This document shows, one piece after another, positions 27,483-35,764 of a stretch of DNA of 64,000 nucleotides (positions are counted from its first letter, which is position 1; the number at the start of each line of letters is the position of its first letter). The translations under genes and the position numbers were made by a program. Below the pieces are notes generated by a model. It was given only the letters and a program-made list of their open reading frames with translations, ran no database searches and was not told where the DNA came from. The stretch lies in contig CAZYDH010000006.1 of NCBI GenBank assembly GCA_964645915.1, positions 43,574 to 107,573 on the forward strand, in the 5' to 3' direction. The DNA comes from JACNKV01 sp964645915. Its GTDB lineage: Bacteria > Fidelibacterota > Marinisomatia > Marinisomatales > JACNKV01.

Positions 27483-28946
27483 ATGCAATTCGCTAAACAG
27501 ATTTTTATATTTTTTCTATCAACCGTAATTATCTCAGCAACTGAAATAACAAAATACACTTCATTAAATCCCGCAGATGAAATTCGATTGTTCTCAGATT
27601 ACGTTGTGGACACAACCGACGTCGTCAGTGATAAAATCCGTATTGCGGGCGGTGATCTGACCGTCAACGGAACTATCACCGGTAAAATCACCGTTTATGG
27701 TGGAACTATTAATATTAATTCTACCGCAGTTATTGATGGAGAAATTATTGCAGTTGGAGGAATTGTAAATGAGCATCCTGATGCCGTTATCAATGGAAAG
27801 ATTGTTGAGATCAATCTTAGAGAAGGACTTGTATATCGAGAAAAAGAAGGCGATCCTGCCATAGAGGGATCTACAGAATTTCATATTGATGAACGCTTCC
27901 CGTTAAATCAAAAAAGTTGGGTCCATCCTGAAATATCACCCTTTGTTTACAATCGAAATGAAGGACTGTTATTATCGTTTAATACTTATTGGGATAGACA
28001 CGGGAAATCAAATCTCCGGTTCAGTATTAATGCGGGTTACCGATTTTCTCATAAAACGTTTGCCGGAAGGATCACCCTTGAGCAGGCGTTCTTTCAAAAT
28101 AAGAACCTAATATTTTTTGGGAGCGCTTTTCGTGAAGCAAATACGGATGATGGTTGGAGATTAAAAGATAGTGAAAACTCTGTTGCTACTCTTTTAGCCA
28201 AGCAAGATTTTATTGATCGTTGGGATGAAACAGGATATGAATATGGTATCGGAGCTGATCTTAATTGGTTCAAATTAAAAGCAACAAAGGCAAGCGTTGT
28301 GCAAGATGAAATCCCGGTTTCATCTAACCTCTGGACTTTATTCCATAAAGACAGACTCTTTCGACCGAATTTAATCGACACATCCTATAATCAAGATCTT
28401 TATCGGGCAGTCTTGGCATTTAAACCTATTGCCTTTGGTATGTTCGATACCGGATTTGCTTTTTATATAAAAGCTGAACAAAGCGTTGACAATACATATT
28501 CAAGATTGTGTGGTTTGGCAAAAACCCAATTGCGAGTTTATGATGATTATGTAATAAAAACACGATTTATGGCAGGGACTTCAACCGGCGATCTCCCCGG
28601 ATTTAGATCCTTTGGAGTTGGTGGTTTGGGTTCGATTGCAGCTCATGACTATAAAGCACAATCCGGAAATCAATTTGCTCAACTAAATATTGAAATTCTA
28701 TTAACTCCTGAATTTATGGATGAGGACTTTACATTTATCCTGTTCGCAGACGCCGGACATGCATGGGATAGAGAGGATTATGGTTTTTATGATAAGGATG
28801 AACTATTTAATAATGGAATCTCATCTGCAGGGATTGGTATCTCATTTTTTGATGACGATGATTTCGCACCACGAATTAACTTTGCAAGATCATTGAACGG
28901 AACAGACATTTGGGAAACAACGATTAGAATGGATTTCAATTTTTAA
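27483..28946 (+). CDS. Outer-membrane beta-barrel with bactofilin-like N-terminal region
   Basis: A 487-residue protein. The start at 27483 is chosen because it follows a GAAAGGAA box and gives a good signal peptide (FAKQIFIFFLSTVIISA). Residues of about 40-110 contain strand repeats resembling polymer-forming bactofilin (GGDLTVNGTITGKITVYG, then VIDGEIIAVGGIV). The rest is a transmembrane barrel rich in aromatic strands; GFRSFGVGGLGSIAAHD near residue 378 resembles the gate region of Omp85-type barrels, and it ends in Phe (RMDFNF). It is coupled to the solenoid gene. A transport or surface-assembly role is likely; the ligand is not known. Confidence 0.65.
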   Translation: MQFAKQIFIFFLSTVIISATEITKYTSLNPADEIRLFSDYVVDTTDVVSDKIRIAGGDLTVNGTITGKITVYGGTININSTAVIDGEIIAVGGIVNEHPDAVINGKIVEINLREGLVYREKEGDPAIEGSTEFHIDERFPLNQKSWVHPEISPFVYNRNEGLLLSFNTYWDRHGKSNLRFSINAGYRFSHKTFAGRITLEQAFFQNKNLIFFGSAFREANTDDGWRLKDSENSVATLLAKQDFIDRWDETGYEYGIGADLNWFKLKATKASVVQDEIPVSSNLWTLFHKDRLFRPNLIDTSYNQDLYRAVLAFKPIAFGMFDTGFAFYIKAEQSVDNTYSRLCGLAKTQLRVYDDYVIKTRFMAGTSTGDLPGFRSFGVGGLGSIAAHDYKAQSGNQFAQLNIEILLTPEFMDEDFTFILFADAGHAWDREDYGFYDKDELFNNGISSAGIGISFFDDDDFAPRINFARSLNGTDIWETTIRMDFNF

Positions 28947-29002
28947 TGTTGGTTACCGAAAAAATGCACGGTATTGATATAAAGACAAAAAGGGTTAAAT
29001 CA

Positions 29003-29893
29003 ATGAAACAAATTTTTCTCATCTTCACATTTATTTCCTCTGGACTTATTGCTCACGACAAATTAGAGGATCCTCAAACTGAGACTTATCATTTCTCTAT
29101 TTATCAGATTGAGCATTTAGATGCCTATTTTCACTATGGGCTTGGTGATTTTACTCTTGAAGCAAACAAAACGCCCGATTCTATTGATGGTAATATCACC
29201 TTTTATCCGGATAAAATCGAACCTGATGTTCGATTTGCTCACAACGATAATACAGGGGTTTTAAAAGTGGAAATGGATTCATTTGACCGCAAAAAGCATG
29301 ATGATGATCATGTCGAATTTGATCTAAATCTTAAAAATAGTTTTGACACTTATCGCAACAGTATGAATTTTCAACTTCCTACAACCGTAGTCACAAATCT
29401 AGAAGTTGATTTTGGATTGGGATCCGCTAATTTAGATTTGACGGATATCCCATTGTCCAACCTGGATATTGATTGTGGGTTGAGTGATGTATTCATTGAG
29501 GTTTCAAATCAAAACCCTATTGCATGTTCACAAGTGAATTTAACTGCAGGATTGGGCGATTTGGATGTCCGAAGTCTGGGACATTTAAATGCGAGAACGA
29601 TGGATATAGAAGTTGGATTGGGTTCTGCTAATATCGATCTGCGTGGCAGTATCAATCAAGACATTGATATTGATATAGACATTGGATTAGGTGATATGGA
29701 TATCATTTTACCGGAAGATGCAAACGTCCAGATTACCGTAAGTCATAGTTTTTTATCTTCGGTAGAAATTCGAGATTTAGTAAAAAAAGATGATGAGATT
29801 TGGATATCTCCCGACTGGAAAGCCGGGCGTCCAAATATTCTTGTCTCTGTCGATATTGGTCTGGGTTCGATCGATATCGATTTGAGGGACTGA
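29003..29893 (+). CDS. Exported protein with Gly-Leu-Gly beta repeats
   Basis: A 296-residue exported protein. The ATG at 29003 is preferred, as it begins a clear signal peptide (KQIFLIFTFISSGLIAHD); a longer frame from 28946 adds 19 residues and overlaps the previous gene by one base. The mature part shows repeated Gly-Leu-Gly-(Asp/Ser) turns followed by short beta strands of alternating Asp and hydrophobics (for example GLGSANLDLTDIPLSNLDID and GLGDMDIIL). This looks like a toast-rack or LiaF-type beta-helix related to DUF4097. It is the last gene of the sigma-factor unit. Function unknown; possibly a partner of the solenoid protein. Confidence 0.6.
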   Translation: MKQIFLIFTFISSGLIAHDKLEDPQTETYHFSIYQIEHLDAYFHYGLGDFTLEANKTPDSIDGNITFYPDKIEPDVRFAHNDNTGVLKVEMDSFDRKKHDDDHVEFDLNLKNSFDTYRNSMNFQLPTTVVTNLEVDFGLGSANLDLTDIPLSNLDIDCGLSDVFIEVSNQNPIACSQVNLTAGLGDLDVRSLGHLNARTMDIEVGLGSANIDLRGSINQDIDIDIDIGLGDMDIILPEDANVQITVSHSFLSSVEIRDLVKKDDEIWISPDWKAGRPNILVSVDIGLGSIDIDLRD

Positions 29894-29925
29894 GACCCTT
29901 CGCTACTTCGGCCGCCTTCTAATAT

Positions 29926-30591
29926 TTAATCAATCAGTGAAAGAACGTCTTTCACCAGTTGCTCAATTCCATCGGCTGCGTCACTGATCTTACCGGCGAG
30001 CATGTAAGCCGGCGTAGAAACGATCTTTTTCTCTTTATCGATGACGGTTTTTTCAACCGAACAACTCACATGATTCGCACCCATTTCATTAATGTCCTTT
30101 GCCGTCTGTTCATCATTTCCAATGGTTAAGTCAGCGGATGTTCCTTGTTCTCCGATGATCTTTGCCATCATTGCAGGGGCAATACAAATTACTCCAATTG
30201 GTTTTTTCAGCAGATGCATTTCTACGGCTAAACGGTAGATGTCCGGATTGACAATGCAATCTGATCCTGTCATTGCATAGTCACAAAGATTTTTGGCTAC
30301 ACCAAAACCGCCGGGGAAAATAAGTGCATCGATGTCCTTTCCCGAAATTTCTACAATATCCTTTATTTCACCACGAGCGATTCGCGCAGATTCGATCAAT
30401 ACATTTCTGCCTTCACCTTCCATCTCTTCACCTGTGATATGATTGATCACATGTAACTGGTCAATGTTTGGAGCCATTAGCTCCATTTCTGCTCCGGCAC
30501 GATCCAAAGCTAACATTGTGATCACGGATTCATGTATCTCCGCTCCATCATAAACACCGCATCCTGATAAAACGACTCCTACTTTTGGCAT
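29926..30591 (-). CDS. elbB: ElbB-like glyoxalase, DJ-1/PfpI family
   Basis: A 221-residue protein that matches ElbB along its length, starting KVGVVLSGCGVYDGAEIHE. The nucleophile-elbow Cys is in GVICIAPAMMAKI (about residue 136). DJ-1 superfamily members of this branch have been reported to have low glyoxalase activity and were linked by name to isoprenoid synthesis. The gene sits nine bases downstream of queG on the same strand. The physiological substrate is uncertain. Confidence 0.9.
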   Translation of the reverse strand: MPKVGVVLSGCGVYDGAEIHESVITMLALDRAGAEMELMAPNIDQLHVINHITGEEMEGEGRNVLIESARIARGEIKDIVEISGKDIDALIFPGGFGVAKNLCDYAMTGSDCIVNPDIYRLAVEMHLLKKPIGVICIAPAMMAKIIGEQGTSADLTIGNDEQTAKDINEMGANHVSCSVEKTVIDKEKKIVSTPAYMLAGKISDAADGIEQLVKDVLSLID

Positions 30592-30600
30592 AACTCCCTC

Positions 30601-31539
30601 CTAATTAATTTTTGGTTTTTCTATTTCTGAAACAAAGTTTATGTTTCGTGTTAATCCACTGTGCTTGGTTCTTTTTACAGCAGATCCTCTAAATACATTT
30701 CTAAATGAGTATTCATTCATTTGATCCCAGTTAGAACTTGTCCATTGGACAATTTGCTCTCTCGGAAAGAACACTTCTAAGTCTGTCTGTTGTTCAGATT
30801 TATGATTCCATGGACACACATCCTGACAAATATCACATCCATATATCCAGTTTTGAAAATCATTTTGCAATGCTTTTGGTAACTCTCCTCGATGTTCAAT
30901 GGTCAAATACGAAATGCATTTATTCGCATCTACCTGTCGATCAACTATAGCGTGTGTTGGGCAAGCATCTACGCACGCAGAGCACGATCCGCAGTGGTCT
31001 TGTTCAAAGGCAACATCCGGTTCAATTTCAAAATCCAAGATCAGCTCTCCTAAGAACAACCAGCTCCCATAATCTTTGGTAATCAAATTTGTGTGCTTTC
31101 CGATCCATCCCAAACCGGCACGTTGAGCCCATACTTTTTCCATGACCGGAGATGTGTCAGAACACACAACCCCCTTGGTATTAGGTTTGACTGACTGAAT
31201 GTATTCCAAGAGTTGAAATAACTTACTTTTTACGATGTTGTGATAATCATCTCCCCAGGCATATCTGCTAATCTTATATGGATGTTGCCAAGTGGGTTCT
31301 TGATTATAGTAATTCAGTCCAACCGAGATAACAGATTTTGCATTCGGGAAGTATTTATGGATATCTCCACGCTCGGTCGAACGTTTTTCTACCCATTTCA
31401 TGGTGGCATTGAAGCCGCTATGGATCCATTGATTGAGTTGTTTTTTGGCTTCGGGTGTTTTGGTTGCTTTGGCAACTCCAACCTTATGAAACCCTAACGA
31501 AACAGCTTTATCTTTTATCTCCTCTTTCAGAGATCGCAT
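30601..31539 (-). CDS. queG: Epoxyqueuosine reductase
   Basis: A 312-residue QueG, the cobalamin- and iron-sulfur-dependent enzyme that completes queuosine in the tRNA anticodon. Two [4Fe-4S] motifs are visible: CGSCSACVDACP (about residue 186) and CDICQDVCPWN (about residue 236). Upstream it has the family segments HTNLITKDYGSWLFLGEL and VCSDTSPVMEKVWAQRAGLGWIG in pieces. The start at 31539 (MRSLKEEIKDKA) is chosen because it lies seven bases after the stop of the upstream small gene; a start at 31602 would overlap that gene by 56 bases. Confidence 0.92.
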   Translation of the reverse strand: MRSLKEEIKDKAVSLGFHKVGVAKATKTPEAKKQLNQWIHSGFNATMKWVEKRSTERGDIHKYFPNAKSVISVGLNYYNQEPTWQHPYKISRYAWGDDYHNIVKSKLFQLLEYIQSVKPNTKGVVCSDTSPVMEKVWAQRAGLGWIGKHTNLITKDYGSWLFLGELILDFEIEPDVAFEQDHCGSCSACVDACPTHAIVDRQVDANKCISYLTIEHRGELPKALQNDFQNWIYGCDICQDVCPWNHKSEQQTDLEVFFPREQIVQWTSSNWDQMNEYSFRNVFRGSAVKRTKHSGLTRNINFVSEIEKPKIN

Positions 31540-31546
31540 TGACAGA

Positions 31547-31732
31547 TCAGTCTTCGGATGACTCCTGATATATGTTATATACCAAAAGTCCTGCACCTGC
31601 AATAATAGCTAGTGAAGCCAATCCAAGATACCATGTCGAAAACAGTAAATTGATGATAACTGTGATGAACTTTAACACATAGATGGCGACTCCAAAAACC
31701 AACGATATAATGCCTATTTGTTTGATATTCAT
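31547..31732 (-). CDS. Small two-helix membrane protein
   Basis: A 61-residue protein with two hydrophobic helices (about residues 6-31 and 36-54) and an acidic tail (QESSED). A strong AAGGAG box precedes the ATG, which supports it as real. It is immediately upstream of queG. No known motif is seen; function unknown. Confidence 0.6.
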   Translation of the reverse strand: MNIKQIGIISLVFGVAIYVLKFITVIINLLFSTWYLGLASLAIIAGAGLLVYNIYQESSED

Positions 31733-31829
31733 AATATCTCCTTATAATTGTGAAACGATTTAAAATTATTCATCCCGATACCTTGTATAAAAATACGGTA
31801 TAAATTCTATATAGTTCACCTTATGGATA

Positions 31830-31863
31830 AAAAAAAGGCTGTCTGAAAAGACAGCCTTTTTTT
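31830..31863 (-). terminator. Intrinsic terminator after multiheme lipoprotein gene
   Basis: Stem GGCTGTCT / AGACAGCC with a GAAA tetraloop, flanked by A7 and T7. It ends the minus-strand cytochrome gene that starts at 32918 and could act in both directions. Confidence 0.9.
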
Positions 31864-31877
31864 AATTAAGCTATTAT

Positions 31878-32918
31878 TTACAGTCCAAGAAGATAAGTTT
31901 CGGCTGAAGTTAATAGTGTATTAACGTATGTTGTATTATGTAAACCATGACTATGGTCTGAATAAAGTACTCTGTAATTCCAGAATGCTTTAAATACGTT
32001 TTCAGGATAAATACCCTTAACAATACCATGATCTTCAGTGAAAATACCTGCAGCTACAAGACCTTCTGCGATGGCTTCCATACGAGCATCAAATCCAGTT
32101 TGATAATCACTTAAGAATGTGGTTATATCTGTTACTGAGCTATGACAAGAAGTATTGCAGTTAGCTAAATTCGGATGGAAAGAGTGACCACCTTCAGTAT
32201 CTGAAGCTTCGCCCATATGACAGCTGACACAGCCTAGATCGCTGTGTGCCATTGTTGATTCTGTACCATATCCACTTATACCCAAAAGTAGTTGAGCTTG
32301 TGTCCCGTAATGAGGACCTGCATGAGTACTGTTGACATAAACATAGCCTTCAGGAACTTCAGCATCAGTTGTATCATCTATCGGATATGTTGTAAGTGCT
32401 GTATAGGTATCAGCACCTCTTTTGGACTGATGGCAGTTGACACATAGATTTGAAGGACCACCTAAGTCTATGCTGATACCACCAACCATAGAAGTAACGG
32501 CACCATCTAAGCGTAGTGGGGCTTCAATACCATCTTCAAGACTTGTGTGGTCTCCGTGACAGGTTCCACATTGCCAAGCTGTTGGATTTTCAATGTTCGC
32601 TGCGGGATACCCGTTAACATAATCCATGAACAATTCGTGTGAATGGCAAGGAGAACATGAACTTCTACTACCTGCATACCCTACTGCGCCACCTGCATAG
32701 TGACCAGAAAGGGCAAACAGATCATTGATACCATCCATATTATCCTGTGTATGACAAGCTAAGCATGTAAGGTTTCCATCTGTTCCATCTGTTCCATCGA
32801 TACCATCAACACCATCTGCTCCAGCGGGTCCTGCTGGACCTTCACAACCAGTAATCGTCAAAAAAGCTACCGACGTTACCATCATTACTAACACGAGTAA
32901 TACTTTTTTTATATTCAT
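31878..32918 (-). CDS. Multiheme c-type cytochrome lipoprotein with collagen-like stalk
   Basis: A 346-residue exported lipoprotein. The signal peptide ends in a lipobox (LTITGC, Cys at residue 25). It is followed directly by seven or so Gly-x-y triplets (GPAGPAGADGVDGIDGTDG), a short collagen-like stalk. The rest has five CXXCH heme sites (CLACH, CSPCH, CGTCH, CVNCH, CVSCH) and one CX3CH (CNTSCH), plus several extra His that may be axial ligands. It is probably displayed on the outer membrane or at its periplasmic face. It is divergent from a MerR-type regulator and from the large cytochrome operon, 92 bases away. A role as a terminal reductase or electron carrier of the same pathway is inferred. 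Confidence 0.85.
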   Translation of the reverse strand: MNIKKVLLVLVMMVTSVAFLTITGCEGPAGPAGADGVDGIDGTDGTDGNLTCLACHTQDNMDGINDLFALSGHYAGGAVGYAGSRSSCSPCHSHELFMDYVNGYPAANIENPTAWQCGTCHGDHTSLEDGIEAPLRLDGAVTSMVGGISIDLGGPSNLCVNCHQSKRGADTYTALTTYPIDDTTDAEVPEGYVYVNSTHAGPHYGTQAQLLLGISGYGTESTMAHSDLGCVSCHMGEASDTEGGHSFHPNLANCNTSCHSSVTDITTFLSDYQTGFDARMEAIAEGLVAAGIFTEDHGIVKGIYPENVFKAFWNYRVLYSDHSHGLHNTTYVNTLLTSAETYLLGL

Positions 32919-32970
32919 TATTTTGACCTCTATTTTATTTGAAAAGATAGATTAATTTTTTATTTTTGGT

Positions 32971-32997
32971 CCATTCAAAATAACCGCATTTAGATGG
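32971..32997. promoter_or_regulatory. Candidate operator for the MerR-type regulator
   Basis: An imperfect inverted repeat (CCATTCAAA, nine-base spacer, TTTAGATGG; seven of nine positions pair) lies in the 92-base region between the divergent multiheme lipoprotein and MerR-type genes. MerR proteins bind such dyads between -35 and -10. No convincing core promoter could be placed, so this is tentative. Confidence 0.3.
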
Positions 32998-33010
32998 AAG
33001 ATTGTATTTC

Positions 33011-33478
33011 ATGGAAAACAATAACACTTTACTCGAACCGATGATGCCAATCAGCGTTGCCGCAAAACGTGTGGATGTAACGGCTTCTACCTTGCGTATG
33101 TATGAACGAGAAGGTTTGATTATCCCACATAAGACAGAGGGCGGAACTCGATTATACTCCGAGTGGGATGTCGCTTGGTTACAATGTATTCGAGATCGTA
33201 TCGAAATAAACAAACTGAACATTGCAGGATTACGTCGTCTGCTTGCAATGATCCCTTGCTGGGAAGTAAAAAACTGTAGTGGTGAAGAACAAAAATCCTG
33301 CCAAGCTTATTTGTCGAATGATAATCTCTGCTGGAATATGGACATCCAATCTGACGCCTGTAAAGATGAAGATTGTCGAATTTGTCCAGCCTATCTTATG
33401 GCGTTGAAAGTGGATGAGTTAAAAAATCATTTATCTATTTCATTAAGTAATATTTCCAAAGATAATCCTCAAAGTTGA
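33011..33478 (+). CDS. MerR-family regulator with Cys-rich C-terminal tail
   Basis: A 155-residue transcription factor. The MerR winged helix is at about residues 12-80 (PISVAAKRVDVTASTLRMYE, then EGLIIPHKTEGGTRLYSEWD). After it the tail contains seven Cys in about 45 residues, starting CWEVKNC and ending CRICPAY, a pattern likely to bind a metal or an iron-sulfur cluster. Start: the ATG at 33011 is preferred over an in-frame TTG at 33002. It lies between the divergent multiheme lipoprotein gene and the cytochrome operon, so it probably controls one or both in response to redox state or metal. HspR-like regulators have similar N termini but lack this tail. Confidence 0.75.
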   Translation: MENNNTLLEPMMPISVAAKRVDVTASTLRMYEREGLIIPHKTEGGTRLYSEWDVAWLQCIRDRIEINKLNIAGLRRLLAMIPCWEVKNCSGEEQKSCQAYLSNDNLCWNMDIQSDACKDEDCRICPAYLMALKVDELKNHLSISLSNISKDNPQS

Positions 33479-33532
33479 CCCTTATTACTTTTTTCTAACT
33501 CTTTTTATCAGGATTTAACTAAATAGAACACG

Positions 33533-34402
33533 ATGAAAACATTTCATAAAATTAATATCATACTTCTTACAGTTGCTCTTGCGATTGCAGTATACTATAT
33601 ATTTATTACTGCGGGTGATTATTATAATACCCACCTCATCCACCGCCCTCATCATGAACTCCATAAAGAATGGAAACCCGGCGGATTCGTCGGACATGGT
33701 TTGGGCATTTTTGGTAGTTTAATGTTGATCGCTTTGTTTTCTTATTCTCTCCGCAAAAGATTTAAACTTTTTAAAAAGGCCGGAAAACTATCCACATGGT
33801 TAAATTATCATATCTTTCTTGGAATTGCCGGACCGATTCTTATCACTTTTCATACGGCTTTCAAATTTGGAGGGTTGGTTTCGATCTCATATTGGTCTAT
33901 GGTAGCGGTAGCACTCAGCGGATTTATCGGACGTTATATTTACACAAAGATACCTCACCATGTAAATGGGAAAGAAATGAATCTTCAAGAATTTGAAAAA
34001 GAACAAAATGATCTAACAGATATGTTGATCTCTGATTATCAAATTCAGAAAAGTCAGATTGAGTTGATCGAACAGCTATCCGGTGTTGAAAAAATTCGTC
34101 AGCGTGGATTACTGGCGTTGTTCACGTTGTTTATCATGGATACATTCAGTTGGATCACAAGCCGAAAGATCATTTCAACTATTATGCAGATGACGAACCT
34201 CCCTCATGATAAAATGAAATCGCTAAGACATTATATTCGAAAACGAATCAAAATATCTCGTCAAATTGCTTTTTGGTCTTCAGCGCATCGACTTTTTCAT
34301 TATTGGCATGTTATTCATAAACCTTTTGCTTACACAATGATCGTTATCATGCTTATTCACACCGGATTGGTTATTGCCTTTGGATATAGATGGATATTTT
34401 AA
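33533..34402 (+). CDS. Membrane cytochrome b-like protein
   Basis: A 289-residue integral membrane protein with about five or six helices. His residues in helices are candidates for heme b ligands: GFVGHGLGIFG (about residue 55), NYHIFLGIAGPIL and TFHTAFKFGG (residues of about 92-110), and a C-terminal HRLFHYWHVIHKPFAYTM and MLIHTGLVIAFGYRW. This resembles the ferric-reductase or cytochrome b561 type of transmembrane domain. It would carry electrons between the cytoplasmic flavoproteins encoded next and the periplasmic cytochromes. It is the first gene of the conduit operon and ends one base before the next gene's ATG. A quinone site is possible but not seen. Confidence 0.7.
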   Translation: MKTFHKINIILLTVALAIAVYYIFITAGDYYNTHLIHRPHHELHKEWKPGGFVGHGLGIFGSLMLIALFSYSLRKRFKLFKKAGKLSTWLNYHIFLGIAGPILITFHTAFKFGGLVSISYWSMVAVALSGFIGRYIYTKIPHHVNGKEMNLQEFEKEQNDLTDMLISDYQIQKSQIELIEQLSGVEKIRQRGLLALFTLFIMDTFSWITSRKIISTIMQMTNLPHDKMKSLRHYIRKRIKISRQIAFWSSAHRLFHYWHVIHKPFAYTMIVIMLIHTGLVIAFGYRWIF

Positions 34403-34403
34403 T

Positions 34404-35708
34404 ATGAACTTTGAATCACTACTTACAGGACTTATTGGACTTCTCATCCTTTTAATTTTCTTAATTCCATATATTCTTCGGGAGAGAAAAAAAGAAGATA
34501 AAACTCGGAAAAGACTGGAAGAAACTCGATCAAAAAATCAGGACAAACCACTTTTGCAACATCCGATCATAGATAAGTCTCTCTGTATCGGTTGCGGAAT
34601 TTGTGTTAGCTCTTGCCCTGAAGGTAACGTTCTTGGAATGATCGATGGAAAAGCAACGATCGTGCATGGAAGTCATTGTGTCGGGCATGGTCAATGCGCA
34701 GAAAACTGTCCGGTTGCCGGAATTGAGATCGGGTTGGGTGATGTCAGTCAAAGAGAGGACATCCCTCAACTATCCTCAGAATATGAGACCAACATCTCGG
34801 GTGTTTACATTATCGGAGAACTCAGTGGTTTGGCATTAATTAAAAATGCGATCAACCATGGAATTATGGCTGTAAATGATATCCATCAAAATCTTAATAC
34901 CGATCATAAAACAGATTATGATGTAGTCATAATTGGAGCTGGACCTGCCGGACTGGCGGCCGGATTAAAAGCAAAAGAGTTGGGATTAAATTATGTGATA
35001 TTTGATCAAGATAATCCCGGGGGAACCATTTTACAATATCCCAGACAAAAGCTTACGCTGGTTCAACCGGTCGAATTACCATTATTTGGGGAACTATCAA
35101 AAGGAGAATATCTCAAAGAAGAGTTACTGACGATCTGGGAGAAAGTCATTCAAGAACAGAAGATCCATTTACAAACTCACCAAAAATTACAAACCGTGGT
35201 CGGAGATAAAGGCAATTTCACCATTACCACAAACTCATCGTCCTGCACGGCAAAAAGTGTGATTCTCGCTTTAGGAAGACGTGGGACTCCTCGCAAGTTG
35301 GGCGTACCGGGAGAACCGTTGAGTAAGGTGATGTATAAATTGATCGATGCAGATACATACAACAATAATAATGTGCTGATTGTTGGCGGCGGTGACAGTG
35401 CAATAGAAGCAGCATACGGATTAGCGCTTCAACCCGGAAATAATGTAACGATCTCTTATCGAAAAGAGAATTTTTTCCGACTAAAAGCAAAGAATGATTC
35501 CAATATCCAAAAGGCGATTGATGACAAACTTTTACATGTCGTTTTTAATTCTAACCTTTCACACATTGATGAAACATCCATCACACTCAGCACAGAAAAA
35601 GAAGAATTAAAAATAGAAAATGATTTTGTGTTTATCTTTGCCGGGGGAGAATTACCATTTAAGCTGTTAGATACTATTGGAATCGATTTCGGAAAAATAC
35701 TTAGCTAA
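34404..35708 (+). CDS. Membrane-anchored 4Fe-4S / FAD-dependent NAD(P) oxidoreductase
   Basis: A 434-residue fusion. One N-terminal membrane helix (LLTGLIGLLILLIFLIPYIL) is followed by a two-cluster ferredoxin domain: CIGCGICVSSCPEG and then CVGHGQCAENCP. In the second motif the usual second Cys is His. Next comes a thioredoxin-reductase-like fold with an FAD motif (VVIIGAGPAGLAAG, about residue 175) and an NAD(P) motif (VLIVGGGDSAIEAAYG, about residue 322). It lacks the CxxC disulfide of thioredoxin reductase, so it is more like ferredoxin/flavin oxidoreductases. It would pass electrons from NAD(P)H to the adjoining cytochrome b. The start at 34404 lies one base after the cytochrome b stop codon. 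Confidence 0.8.
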   Translation: MNFESLLTGLIGLLILLIFLIPYILRERKKEDKTRKRLEETRSKNQDKPLLQHPIIDKSLCIGCGICVSSCPEGNVLGMIDGKATIVHGSHCVGHGQCAENCPVAGIEIGLGDVSQREDIPQLSSEYETNISGVYIIGELSGLALIKNAINHGIMAVNDIHQNLNTDHKTDYDVVIIGAGPAGLAAGLKAKELGLNYVIFDQDNPGGTILQYPRQKLTLVQPVELPLFGELSKGEYLKEELLTIWEKVIQEQKIHLQTHQKLQTVVGDKGNFTITTNSSSCTAKSVILALGRRGTPRKLGVPGEPLSKVMYKLIDADTYNNNNVLIVGGGDSAIEAAYGLALQPGNNVTISYRKENFFRLKAKNDSNIQKAIDDKLLHVVFNSNLSHIDETSITLSTEKEELKIENDFVFIFAGGELPFKLLDTIGIDFGKILS

Positions 35709-35764
35709 GCAAAAGGAGGACATTATCAGTACAAAAAGAAAAAAAAATAAAAAAATTAGAAGTC

